NCBI RefSeq assembly: GCF_024793945.1
Contig: NZ_JANUSD010000009.1
Span: 189,758 to 253,757, forward strand
Direction of reading: 5' to 3'
Source of the DNA: Emticicia fluvialis
GTDB lineage: Bacteria > Bacteroidota > Bacteroidia > Cytophagales > Spirosomataceae
Length of the DNA: 64,000 nucleotides
The position numbers and the translations under genes are program-made. This document shows positions 18,700 through 27,120 of this stretch, piece by piece; the first letter of the stretch is position 1, and the number at the start of each line of letters is the position of its first letter. The notes beneath the pieces are model-generated. The model ran no database searches. It saw only the letters and a list, made by a program, of their open reading frames with translations, and was not told where the DNA came from.

Positions 18700-18735
18700 T
18701 ATCGTCAGGGACTATGTAAAACATCCCTGACGATA
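18700..18735 (-). terminator. Terminator of the hydroxylase-fabG unit
   Basis: TATCGTCAGGGA (18700-18711) pairs perfectly with TCCCTGACGATA (18724-18735). The A run on its left gives a T tail on the minus strand. Confidence 0.9.
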
Positions 18736-18762
18736 CAAACTATAATTGATTATAAATGCGGC

Positions 18763-19509
18763 TTACATCAGCATACCGCCATCTACCTGTAATACCTGGC
18801 CTGTAACGTATTTTGACATGTCAGACGCCAGAAACACGCAGGCATTGGCCACTTCTTCTCCCTGGCCGGCACGTTTTAATGGTATATTTTTCAACCAGTC
18901 TTCCAATGCTTTTTCGTTCAGTTCGCCGGTCATTTCGGTTTCAATAAAACCAGGTGCAATGGCATTTGAACGGATATTTCTTGAACCCAGCTCTTTAGCT
19001 ATTGATTTTGTAAAACCAATGATACCCGCTTTGGAGGCAGCGTAATTAGACTGGCCAGCGTTACCCATTAAGCCAACTACTGAGGTTACGTTGATAATTG
19101 AACCCTGTTTGGCACGCATCATTGGCTTGGTTGCAGCTTTGGTAAGGTTGAAAACCGACTTCAGGTTTACACGAAGCACTTCATCCCATTGGTCTTCAGA
19201 CATTCGCATTAAAAGTGTATCACGCGTAATACCCGCATTATTTACTACAATATCTAGTGTTCCGAAGTCGGCCACCACATCGTTAACCAGTTGCTCAGCT
19301 GCCTGGTAGTCTGAGGCATCAGAGCGGTACCCTTTGGCCTTTATACCATAAGCTGCCAGTTCGGCTTCTAAAGCCTGGCCTTTCTCAACGCTAGACAAGT
19401 AAGTAAAGGCTATATTTGCACCTTGTTCTGCGAACTTTTTGGCGATTTCTCTCCCAATTCCTCGCGAAGCACCGGTTATCAGGGCTATTTTGTTCTCAAG
19501 TAATTTCAT
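18763..19509 (-). CDS. fabG: 3-oxoacyl-[acyl-carrier-protein] reductase
   Basis: 248 residues. NADPH-dependent reduction of 3-oxoacyl-ACP in fatty acid elongation. Short-chain dehydrogenase fold with TGASRGIG at 12-19, NNAG at 90-93, and the catalytic set S143, Y156, K160 (YAASK). It starts 14 bases after the fatty acid hydroxylase gene, so the two are likely co-transcribed, which fits lipid metabolism. Distinction from other SDR reductases rests on overall similarity, including the C-terminal VLQVDGGMLM. Confidence 0.92.
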   Translation of the reverse strand: MKLLENKIALITGASRGIGREIAKKFAEQGANIAFTYLSSVEKGQALEAELAAYGIKAKGYRSDASDYQAAEQLVNDVVADFGTLDIVVNNAGITRDTLLMRMSEDQWDEVLRVNLKSVFNLTKAATKPMMRAKQGSIINVTSVVGLMGNAGQSNYAASKAGIIGFTKSIAKELGSRNIRSNAIAPGFIETEMTGELNEKALEDWLKNIPLKRAGQGEEVANACVFLASDMSKYVTGQVLQVDGGMLM

Positions 19510-19523
19510 GTATGATTAGATAA

Positions 19524-20465
19524 TTAATGATATAAAGTTTCTGTGTTCTGTGTCTTTTCTTTTTCAAGATCTGCTCTTAGTTCTTTACTGGTTTTGGTGC
19601 TGCCGTCATGCGACCAACCCGGGGGCTTATACATATATTTGAGCTTTGTTGTAAAATTAAGTGGTTTTCTGAGGTCTTTAAAGAGTTTTACCCACTCATG
19701 AAACACAATATTGACGGCATTCCGGTTTTCTAAAGGTGAAACCAAACCATATTTAATAGGCAAATCGTCTATTTCTTCTTGAAAAGTACCAAACATTCTG
19801 TCCCAGATGGTAAGACACATACCCATGTTTTTATCAAGATACTCTATATTGGAAGCATGATGAACCCGGTGCTGAGAAGGTGTTACAATTACGTATTCTA
19901 ATAATATCCAGGGCATTTTACGAAACTTTGGTATGTAACTGGTATGCACCAGAATACCGTAAATCTGGGTAATTGAATACATAACGGCGATGTCGGCCAC
20001 CTTGAATCCGAATAGCGACAACGGTAAAAAATAAATGAACCTGTAAAGCGGCTGAAACACCGATGAACGGAAACCCACCGTTAAATTAAACTGCTCTGAC
20101 GAATGGTGGGTAACATGAGCCGCCCAGAAAAACCTTGAGTGATGATCAACATAGTGCAACACATAAAACACAAAATCTTCAGCAATAAAAAGTAAGCCCC
20201 AGTAAAGAACCGGATTCTGGATTTCAAAAAACCGGTATTGAAACGCCCAGGCCAATATAAGCCAGGTTATACCCCTTGACAGCAAATCTATACCTCCGTT
20301 CAATAACATGAGGTAAATATTGGTTAGCGTATCTTTAACAGTATAAAACCTGCGGTCCTGAATATTGCTGAGAATGATTTCCCCAAGAATCAAAACCGTA
20401 TATAAAGGGGTAGAAAAGATGATAATTATCTGCTCAACAGTAAACGCTTTAAGACTCTCGAACAT
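19524..20465 (-). CDS. Sterol desaturase / fatty acid hydroxylase family membrane protein
   Basis: 313 residues with four or five membrane helices. The di-iron histidine boxes are present: HYVDHH, HVTHH and HRVHH. Members hydroxylate or desaturate lipids at a di-iron centre using O2. The substrate here is unknown; sphingolipid, hopanoid and fatty acid substrates are all possible. Co-directional with fabG, 14 bases apart. The C-terminal tail is charged and cytoplasmic. Confidence 0.88.
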   Translation of the reverse strand: MFESLKAFTVEQIIIIFSTPLYTVLILGEIILSNIQDRRFYTVKDTLTNIYLMLLNGGIDLLSRGITWLILAWAFQYRFFEIQNPVLYWGLLFIAEDFVFYVLHYVDHHSRFFWAAHVTHHSSEQFNLTVGFRSSVFQPLYRFIYFLPLSLFGFKVADIAVMYSITQIYGILVHTSYIPKFRKMPWILLEYVIVTPSQHRVHHASNIEYLDKNMGMCLTIWDRMFGTFQEEIDDLPIKYGLVSPLENRNAVNIVFHEWVKLFKDLRKPLNFTTKLKYMYKPPGWSHDGSTKTSKELRADLEKEKTQNTETLYH

Positions 20466-20519
20466 AAAACAAACAATTAAAACTTAATGAACAGAAGCCA
20501 CAGGCCTCATAAATTGGTA

Positions 20520-21215
20520 TTAGCTGCAACCCTGCACTACAATAACTATCTCACCTTTAATGCTTCGGTTTGCAAAATTAGCAATAATTTCCGACAAAGT
20601 ACCTCTCACGGTTTCTTCATACATCTTCGTGATTTCTCTGGAAACACTGGCCTGACGCTCTGCGCCAAAATACTCAACGAAGTTTTCCAAGGTTTTAAGC
20701 AACCTGAACGGCGACTCATAAAAAATCATGGTTCTTTCTTCTGTAACGAGCGATTTGAGGCGTGTCTGCCGACCTTTCTTTACCGGAAGAAAACCCTCAA
20801 AGGTGAATCTGTCGCAAGGTAAACCAGAATTTACCAGAGCAGGTACAAAAGCGGTGGCTCCGGGCAGGCAATCTACCTCAATTCCGTTACGGATACATTC
20901 TCTTACCAACAAAAAGCCCGGGTCTGAAATGGCGGGAGTTCCGGCATCAGAAACCAGCACTATCTTCTCGCCTTTTTTTAATCTTTCTACAATTTTACCT
21001 ATCGTCTGGTGCTCATTAAAGGCATGATGGCTCTGCAGCGGTTTGGATATACACAGATGCTTCAGCAAAAAACCAGTATTTCTGGTATCTTCTGATAATA
21101 TTAAATCAGCGTCTTTCAGTACATTAATGGCTCTTAATGTAATATCTTCAAGGTTTCCTATCGGTGTTGGAACAAGAACGAGCTTCACTATACTTTTTTT
21201 CACAAAAGTAAGCAA
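20520..21215 (-). CDS. rsmI: 16S rRNA (cytidine(1402)-2'-O)-methyltransferase
   Basis: 231 residues. SAM-dependent 2'-O-methylation of C1402 in the 16S decoding centre. The tetrapyrrole-methylase fold is visible: VLVPTPIGNLEDITLRA at the start, SEDTRNT, VSDAGTPAISDPGFLLV and PGATAFVPALVNSGLP. A GTG at codon 10 (VKLVLVP) would give the shorter N-terminus usual in the family; the ATG is kept. It stands alone, 54 bases upstream of the hydroxylase gene. Confidence 0.95.
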   Translation of the reverse strand: MLTFVKKSIVKLVLVPTPIGNLEDITLRAINVLKDADLILSEDTRNTGFLLKHLCISKPLQSHHAFNEHQTIGKIVERLKKGEKIVLVSDAGTPAISDPGFLLVRECIRNGIEVDCLPGATAFVPALVNSGLPCDRFTFEGFLPVKKGRQTRLKSLVTEERTMIFYESPFRLLKTLENFVEYFGAERQASVSREITKMYEETVRGTLSEIIANFANRSIKGEIVIVVQGCS

Positions 21216-21347
21216 TTAGGTACTTAACTGGAAGTGTATTGATAATTAAAAGCGCATTAATGCAAATCTGTACCAGCATTAAGAATAAAAAGTGAAGATA
21301 CCTGAATCATTCACTTAATATCTTTCTTTCAAAAATTTCTGAAAATA

Positions 21348-21379
21348 CTTGACATATAATATTTATATACATATATTTG
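21348..21379 (+). promoter_or_regulatory. Predicted promoter of the small-protein locus
   Basis: CTTG (21348-21351), a 20-base spacer, then TATATTTG (21372-21379), which fits the Bacteroidetes consensus TTTG-N19/20-TAnnTTTG. It lies 22 bases before the ATG at 21402. Confidence 0.7.
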
Positions 21380-21401
21380 AGAAACAATAAACCTAAAGTC
21401 C

Positions 21402-21536
21402 ATGATTCTAGCAGCCATAGCATTTGCAGTCGGAGGTTTAATGATGACAAAAATGCGTGAAACTAACGAGCTTTACGCCCCAAAAGGATATATGATGAGC
21501 CTTCAGTCACGCCCGAGAAGTGCTTTTTCGTATTGA
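21402..21536 (+). CDS. Small membrane protein, 44 aa, first of a tandem pair
   Basis: A short frame: a hydrophobic start (MILAAIAFAVGGLMMTKM) then a polar tail with YAPKGY and SLQSRPRS. Its reality rests on the close match with the next gene (consensus GG-x-x-MT-[KR]-M-x-E ... [LM]-YAPKGY-x-x-SLQSRPR) and on a well-formed promoter 22 bases upstream. One membrane helix with a 25-residue outside or inside tail is predicted. I recognise no family and give no function. Confidence 0.75.
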   Translation: MILAAIAFAVGGLMMTKMRETNELYAPKGYMMSLQSRPRSAFSY

Positions 21537-21743
21537 TAAATAGCCTGAAAAAATAAGATATTGTGCAAGTTTAATTATCAACTCACCTGTCTTTTTTGAA
21601 TATTTTTGCTTTTTTTAACTAAAATCTACTTCAATTGGCATTATTTCGGGATAAAATTATCCGTAAGCCGACCAAAGATTTTTTTAGTTCTTGTATTGTT
21701 GAAGTATTTTGAGAAATTTGAACTGACTAAACGTGCTAAAACT

Positions 21744-21884
21744 ATGTTACTACTTACTATCGCATCGCTGGCATTTGGTGGTTTTTTAATGACCCGAATG
21801 AATGAGGAGAAAGAAATGTATGCTCCTAAAGGTTACTTAGCAAGCTTACAGAGTCGCCCTCGTACTTATTCAACAGCGTGGTAA
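21744..21884 (+). CDS. Small membrane protein, 46 aa, second of a tandem pair
   Basis: From the ATG at 21744 (MLLLTIASLAFGGFLMTRM) with the tail EMYAPKGY and SLQSRPRT. A longer frame from 21606 is open, but its extra 46 residues have no match in the paralogue and are AT-rich, so the internal start is preferred. Shares about half of its residues with the 44-aa protein 208 bases upstream, including the exact hexapeptide YAPKGY and heptapeptide SLQSRPR. Unknown function; probably a single-helix membrane protein. Confidence 0.75.
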   Translation: MLLLTIASLAFGGFLMTRMNEEKEMYAPKGYLASLQSRPRTYSTAW

Positions 21885-22645
21885 TTTCTGTTTTTTTTTG
21901 ATTTCCGTTGCTTCAAGTGTGTTAATATACATTTGTTGATATTGATATGACATATCGGTTACATAGATTTTCTTTCATTTTGTAAGATATGTTATTTTAT
22001 GTGCCTCAATATACAGCACCTGCTTTGTTTACAGAGTTGCTTGTTTTCTATTGTGCATTATAAAACTTAAATAATCAATTCATTTCTGATAGTCGTTTTG
22101 CTTTTTTTAGCAAATCACTTTTGGCCTTTATTCTGTTGTCCGCTGTTTACTCTATACTTCTATTTCGACTGTAATGCAATCGGAAAAATCATGATGGCCT
22201 TTTGAGCAATGATGATTTTGAAATTTCTATGCCTATTCTCTCCTGCCTGCCAGATTTCATTTGAAGCGTAATTTAAATTACAAAATGGTTTAGAAATACA
22301 CAAAAACAGTCTTTTCAAGCTGTATTAACCCACAAACTCCAAATAAGCACTTTCAGGATTTTTTTATCCTATTTTTTACCTTTTTATACTTATAATTGAA
22401 TCAACAGGTTATATGTGGCTTTCTTAGAAAGCCAAAAATTGAAGATTCTGGCTATTTTCTGCAATTGTAAGCGATTTTTATTTGGGCTGAGAATTAAATA
22501 TACTGCACTATGTATCAACTCAGTGCAAAATATTCAATTCTCAGGCGGTATAAATTTAAAACCTGAGAACAATTTTTTAAAAAAAAATAACCATTCTATA
22601 AAAAGCGAATAGGTGCGTTATAAGCACCTATTAAACTATCATTAT
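21885..22645. other. Intergenic region, no gene seen
   Basis: 761 bases, AT-rich, with long T runs. A 65-codon frame at 22415-22612 has no family resemblance or start signal. The only clear structure is the terminator hairpin at 22608-22632. Confidence 0.6.
22603..22632 (-). terminator. Terminator of the pterin dehydratase gene
   Basis: AATAGGTGC (22608-22616) pairs with GCACCTATT (22624-22632), 7-base loop; the minus-strand product continues into CGCTTTTTATA. It lies 14 bases past the stop at 22646. Confidence 0.7.
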
Positions 22646-22882
22646 CTATTTACTTACCAATTCTTCAATGTCTTTGGCCAGGTCGTAGTCTTTTCCTGTT
22701 ACTATATTTCCGGCATCATGGGTCGATAAAGAAATGTTTACTTTGTTCCAGGAATTTGACCAGTCGGGGTGATGCCCGTGTACTTCAGCCAGCATGGCTA
22801 CTCTTGTCATAAAAGCAAAGGCCTCTGAAAAATCTTTGAACTGAAAAGTTTTTGTCAGTTTATTGTTTTCTTCTTTCCACAT
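22646..22882 (-). CDS. 4a-hydroxytetrahydrobiopterin dehydratase (pterin carbinolamine dehydratase)
   Basis: 78 residues. Dehydrates 4a-hydroxytetrahydropterin back to quinonoid dihydropterin after aromatic amino acid hydroxylases. The signature EVHGHHPDW spans 33-41, with His 37 and His 38 as expected active-site residues, and the late DYDLAKDIEELV helix is in place. It is shorter than the usual 95-110 because the N-terminus begins directly at the first strand. No aromatic amino acid hydroxylase is in the window. Confidence 0.9.
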   Translation of the reverse strand: MWKEENNKLTKTFQFKDFSEAFAFMTRVAMLAEVHGHHPDWSNSWNKVNISLSTHDAGNIVTGKDYDLAKDIEELVSK

Positions 22883-22914
22883 AGCTTTTTGTGTTTTGGT
22901 ATGAAATTTAATAA

Positions 22915-22943
22915 CAAAAAAGCCGAATCAAATGATTCGGCTT
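22915..22943 (-). terminator. Terminator after tRNA-Ser
   Basis: AAGCCGAATCA (22920-22930) pairs with TGATTCGGCTT (22933-22943), 2 bases between; on the minus strand it is followed by six T residues. It begins 4 bases past the tRNA 3' end. Confidence 0.85.
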
Positions 22944-22946
22944 CCG

Positions 22947-23031
22947 CAGAGAGAGAGGGATTCGAACCCCCGGACCTTTAACAGTCAACGGTTTTCAAGA
23001 CCGCCGCATTCGACCACTCTGCCATCTCTCT
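22947..23031 (-). tRNA. tRNA-Ser (anticodon TGA)
   Basis: 85 bases on the minus strand. Acceptor stem AGAGAGA/TCTCTCT, discriminator G, D arm GCAGAGTGGTCGAATGC, anticodon stem CGGT/ACCG with loop CTTGAAA (anticodon at 22995-22997), a long variable arm as in serine tRNAs, and T arm with GGTTCGAATCCC. CCA is not encoded. It reads UCN serine codons. Confidence 0.95.
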
Positions 23032-23170
23032 GTGTCTCTCAATTGTTTTGCAAAGATACGGCTTTAAGATATAAATGTCAATGCCTGACTAAATAATTTT
23101 TCATTTTTTTTTCCTTTCACAAGCCCCCGAAAAAACGTAAATTTGTAAAAAATATACGAATCTTCTTTTT

Positions 23171-25417
23171 GTGGAAACAATCGAACAACTTCCAACTTTC
23201 GAAACCGCCAAGAAACTTGGCCTATTGCCCGAAGAATTTGAAAAGATAAAACAAATTTTAGGACGCACTCCCAACTTTACTGAGCTATCAATTTTCTCGG
23301 TTATGTGGTCAGAGCACTGTTCATACAAAAATTCAATTGTATGGTTGAAAACTCTTCCGCGCGATTCTGACCGTATGCTGGCAAAAGCCGGTGAAGAAAA
23401 TGCAGGCCTTGTTGATATTGGTGATGGCCTTGCTTGTAGTTTCAAAATTGAATCTCATAATCACCCATCTGCGCTTGAACCTTATCAGGGGGCAGCAACC
23501 GGAGTGGGTGGTATCAATCGCGACATCTTTACTATGGGTGCCCGTCCGATTGCGCAGCTTAACTCACTACGGTTTGGCAATATCAATTCGCCCAAAACGC
23601 AACGTTTGTTGAAGGGTGTAGTAAAAGGTATTGGTGATTACGGTAACGCTTTCGGGATTCCGACAGTAGGTGGTGAAATCTACTTTGATGATTGCTACAA
23701 TACCAATCCATTGGTAAATGCTTTCTCTGCCGGTATAGTTGAAGTGGGCAAACAGGCATCGGCTACCTCTTATGGTGTAGGTAACCCTGTTTTCATTGTT
23801 GGTTCTGCCACTGGTAAGGATGGAATACACGGAGCCACTTTTGCTTCTGAAGATATTACTGATAAATCAACCGAGAAACTTCCGGCTGTTCAGGTGGGAG
23901 ACCCATTCATGGAAAAACTTCTTTTGGAAGCTACCCTTGAAATCATCAACACCGGATATGTAATTGGTATACAGGATATGGGTGCTGCGGGTATCATCTG
24001 CTCAACTTCTGAAATGAGCGCCAAAGGTGAACACGGCATGATTATAGATCTTGACAAAGTACCAACCCGCCAGGCCAATATGCACGGATGGGAAATTCTA
24101 CTTTCGGAGTCACAGGAGCGTATGCTGGTTGTGGTTGAAAAAGGCAAAGAAGATTTAATAAAAGGCATATTTGATAAATGGGATTTGCACTGCGCACAAA
24201 TTGGTGAAGTAACAGATACCCAGCGCTTGCATTTCTACCAACACGGTAAATTAATTGCAGATGTACCGGCAGAAGATTTAGTGTTAGGTGGCGGCGCGCC
24301 TCAATATCATAGAGAGTATCGCGAGCCGGCCTATTACCAGGAGTTCAAAAAATTTGATATCCAATCGATAGCAGATATTCAGGATAAAGCTGAACTGGTT
24401 AAAGTGGCTGAGCATCTGTTGTCTCACCCGAACATCTGTTCAAGAAAATGGATAACCGAACAATATGACTCAACCGTTGGTACCGCGAACCGCAGCACCA
24501 ATCGTCCGTCTGATGCCGCAGTGGTAAGATTGCGGAATCCGGAAAAAGGAGAATTGAGTAAATCAATTGTTATTACAGTAGACTGTAACGGAAGATACGT
24601 AAATGCAGATCCGGAAGTAGGTTGCCAGATTGCCGTTTCTGAAGCAGCCCGGAATATTGTCTGCACCGGAGGTGAGCCATTGGCCATTACCAACAACCTT
24701 AACTTTGGCAACCCATACAACCCTGAGGTGTACTGGCAATTTGTGGGAGCCATTAAAGGGATGAGCAAAGCCTGCCTGAAATTTAAGACACCGGTTACTG
24801 GTGGTAATGTAAGTTTTTACAATCAGAGCTCAGACGATGGCCCGGTGTTTCCGACACCAACCATTGGTATGCTAGGTTTGATGGAAAGCTCGGAGAATCA
24901 CATGACCCTGAATTTTAAAAATGCAGGCGACCTGATATATCTGGTTGGAGAATCGAAAGATGACATTGCCTCGTCTGAGTATCTTTACTCATACCGTGGC
25001 ATTAAGGCTTCTCCTACTCCGGCCTTTGATCTGGATACAGAATATAATTTGCAGGATGCCGTGAAAGAATTAATTATCAGCAAACTGGTTGAGTCGGTTC
25101 ATGACTTATCAGATGGAGGGCTGTTCATTGCTTTGGCCGAATCATCATTCCCGAACGAACTTGGTTTCAAAATTAAAACCGACGCACAGTTCAGAACTGA
25201 TGCCTTCCTTTTTGGTGAAGCACAAAGCCGGGTTGTGGTTTCTGTGAAAGCATCACAACAAGAGGCTTTTGAGAATTTGCTAAAAAATAAAAATGTTAAT
25301 TTCTCTCTGTTGGGTGAAGTGTCAGACGGCAGCTTCATTATAGATAATGAAGTGGTTATCACTACCAAAACAGCCAAAAACATTTATGATAATGTAATTG
25401 GAAAAATAATGAACTAA
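23171..25417 (+). CDS. purL: Phosphoribosylformylglycinamidine synthase subunit PurL
   Basis: 748 residues from a GTG start at 23171. Converts FGAR to FGAM with ATP in purine synthesis. It is the small-PurL type, which works with PurQ and PurS (neither is in the window). Visible motifs: MWSEHCSYKNS, the substrate and ATP loop ESHNHPSALEPYQGAATGVGG, IQDMGAAGI and the C-terminal half beginning TPVTGGNVSFYNQS. The two AIRS-like halves are both present and the length is usual. purK and purE lie 10 kb to the right. It ends at a terminator shared with the next gene. Confidence 0.97.
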   Translation: METIEQLPTFETAKKLGLLPEEFEKIKQILGRTPNFTELSIFSVMWSEHCSYKNSIVWLKTLPRDSDRMLAKAGEENAGLVDIGDGLACSFKIESHNHPSALEPYQGAATGVGGINRDIFTMGARPIAQLNSLRFGNINSPKTQRLLKGVVKGIGDYGNAFGIPTVGGEIYFDDCYNTNPLVNAFSAGIVEVGKQASATSYGVGNPVFIVGSATGKDGIHGATFASEDITDKSTEKLPAVQVGDPFMEKLLLEATLEIINTGYVIGIQDMGAAGIICSTSEMSAKGEHGMIIDLDKVPTRQANMHGWEILLSESQERMLVVVEKGKEDLIKGIFDKWDLHCAQIGEVTDTQRLHFYQHGKLIADVPAEDLVLGGGAPQYHREYREPAYYQEFKKFDIQSIADIQDKAELVKVAEHLLSHPNICSRKWITEQYDSTVGTANRSTNRPSDAAVVRLRNPEKGELSKSIVITVDCNGRYVNADPEVGCQIAVSEAARNIVCTGGEPLAITNNLNFGNPYNPEVYWQFVGAIKGMSKACLKFKTPVTGGNVSFYNQSSDDGPVFPTPTIGMLGLMESSENHMTLNFKNAGDLIYLVGESKDDIASSEYLYSYRGIKASPTPAFDLDTEYNLQDAVKELIISKLVESVHDLSDGGLFIALAESSFPNELGFKIKTDAQFRTDAFLFGEAQSRVVVSVKASQQEAFENLLKNKNVNFSLLGEVSDGSFIIDNEVVITTKTAKNIYDNVIGKIMN

Positions 25418-25431
25418 GCGGAATGGTTAAT

Positions 25432-25470
25432 AAAAAATAAAGACCTCTTTACGGAGGTCTTTATTTTTTT
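25432..25470. terminator. Bidirectional terminator between purL and the methyltransferase gene
   Basis: A 16-bp perfect stem (25432-25447 with 25454-25469), 6-base loop, T runs on both strands. The stop codon of the minus-strand methyltransferase (25461-25463) is inside the stem. Confidence 0.92.
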
Positions 25471-26225
25471 ACCATGATTAAAAAAAGAGAGCTTCCAAAA
25501 ATACCCCTCCTGAATAGCTGTTCTTCCAACTTTACTATTTTGTATAAAGCGTTGTTTACAAAATTTCCTGGCACACTTACATCAGACTTAATGGCGGTTC
25601 TGTCAACCAGATTAAATTTTAACTGAAACTGCTGCAGCAACCTTACACCCAAAATGAGCGGCGACAAGAAAAGGCTCCAATAAGTATGATGAATAATTTT
25701 CAGATTTGTAGGTAGTAAATATTTCTCGAAATCAGATATTGTGAATCGCTTTACCCCTCCTACTGCCATATCATGCGTGCCATAAAAAATCTGAAACGCA
25801 TTGTTGTTTGAAATCAGCATCCCATCGGGCTTTAGTTTTCGTTCCATATTTTTTATGGCCTTTACAATTACTTCATCTTCAAACTGGTAAAGCACATCAT
25901 CATTAATGATAACATCAAAACTTGCATCTTCAAATTCAGCATTAAAATCTGTAAGGTCAATTTTCTGAACATTCAGTTTTCGTTCTTTACAGAAATCAAC
26001 GGCATCGTCTGAATAATCAAAACCTTCAATATTCACATAACCTTGCTTAATCAGCAATTGCATCAGGCCACCTGTACCACAACCGGCATCAAGAATTTTT
26101 ATTTTTTTGTTATCAGCAAATTTGCTGGTAATAGCATTTAGAATTTTTTCGTGCAGAATTTTATACCACCAAAGTTGGCCTTCGGCTTCATACATTATCT
26201 GGTATTCTTGTCTACTGCTTAGCAT
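25461..26225 (-). CDS. SAM-dependent class I methyltransferase
   Basis: 254 residues. SAM-binding motif I is ILDAGCGTGG (44-53), followed by the acidic residue in GFDYSDDAV and the motif II-like FDVIINDDVLYQF. The C-terminal 80 residues carry hydrophobic stretches that may touch the membrane. It overlaps the GT2 gene by 14 bases and, with the DegT aminotransferase gene, forms a three-gene set, so its substrate is probably a sugar or lipid-linked sugar (inference). Confidence 0.85.
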   Translation of the reverse strand: MLSSRQEYQIMYEAEGQLWWYKILHEKILNAITSKFADNKKIKILDAGCGTGGLMQLLIKQGYVNIEGFDYSDDAVDFCKERKLNVQKIDLTDFNAEFEDASFDVIINDDVLYQFEDEVIVKAIKNMERKLKPDGMLISNNNAFQIFYGTHDMAVGGVKRFTISDFEKYLLPTNLKIIHHTYWSLFLSPLILGVRLLQQFQLKFNLVDRTAIKSDVSVPGNFVNNALYKIVKLEEQLFRRGIFGSSLFLIMVKK

Positions 26226-27114
26226 TTAGCGAATTGTATTTTTCAACATACTGAGGTGTTCCGTTTTGGGTCAGGAAAAATTTACCTATGTACTCGCCTA
26301 CTATTCCCAGCGCACTTATCTGAATACCACTAAAAAAACACAAAGCAGCCAAACCCCAACCATGAAGCACATTGGTAAAAAACAAAATGAAGAGCAGCAC
26401 CGACAGAGAGATTAGAATAAGACCTGTGGCCTGAACAAACCTGATGGGCAGATTTGAATAACCAAAAACGATTATCATAAAAAGCCGGACAAGTTTTTTT
26501 ACTGTGTAGTTTGACTCTCCCTCCAGCCTGTCGTTATGTTCAACCTGTACAGTGCTTACCCGGTTAGTTGTTCTAAAAACCAAAGCATCAATATAAGGGT
26601 ACGGACCTTTGTACTTAACAATTTCGGTAATCAGATCTTTGCTCATCAACTTGAAACTTGACAAGTATAAATCCTGTGGCTTATGGATAAGCCAGGTGGT
26701 AATCCGGTTAACTACCCAGCTTCCGATGTTCCGAACCACGTGATGCTTCTTGGTTGCATAATAACTGTACACTACATCGTAATCTCCTTCCTGTGCTTTA
26801 GTTAATAATTTTAAAATTTCTGAAGGCGGATTCTGGAAGTCATCATCAATTATAACGGCATAGTTACCATTCACATAATTCAATCCGCACATGACAGCGT
26901 TGAACTCACCAAAATTTTTCCGGAGTGAAATAAAATGAACCTTTTCATAAACTTTCGCCAACCCAAGGCAAACCTTTTCGGAATTATCAGGGCTGCCATC
27001 ATTAACCAGAATGATATTAAAATCAAGATGCTTTAGTTCATCATGCAATTTGGCTACGAGTTTTGCAATCGTTTTTTCACCTCTATAGACAGGTATTACC
27101 ACCGACAAAAGCAT
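26212..27114 (-). CDS. Family 2 glycosyltransferase with membrane anchor
   Basis: 300 residues. GT-A fold: the start LSVVIPVYRGEKTIAKLV, nucleotide-binding VNDGSPDNS and the DDD at 90-92 in VIIDDDFQNPP. Two C-terminal membrane helices (about 227-280) make it like the dolichol-phosphate-mannose synthase or ArnC/GtrB group, which moves a sugar to polyprenyl phosphate. It is 6 bases from the aminotransferase gene and overlaps the methyltransferase gene, suggesting that an amino sugar is put on a lipid carrier and methylated. Donor and acceptor are unknown. Confidence 0.88.
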   Translation of the reverse strand: MLLSVVIPVYRGEKTIAKLVAKLHDELKHLDFNIILVNDGSPDNSEKVCLGLAKVYEKVHFISLRKNFGEFNAVMCGLNYVNGNYAVIIDDDFQNPPSEILKLLTKAQEGDYDVVYSYYATKKHHVVRNIGSWVVNRITTWLIHKPQDLYLSSFKLMSKDLITEIVKYKGPYPYIDALVFRTTNRVSTVQVEHNDRLEGESNYTVKKLVRLFMIIVFGYSNLPIRFVQATGLILISLSVLLFILFFTNVLHGWGLAALCFFSGIQISALGIVGEYIGKFFLTQNGTPQYVEKYNSLNAKQ

Positions 27115-27120
27115 ATTGTA

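Noticed and set aside
22415..22612. 65-codon frame on the plus strand
   Set aside because: AT-rich, no recognisable domain, signal or promoter, within a long intergenic stretch.
23171..25417. purL as a large fused PurL-PurQ enzyme
   Set aside because: 748 residues without a C-terminal glutaminase domain, so it is the small type.
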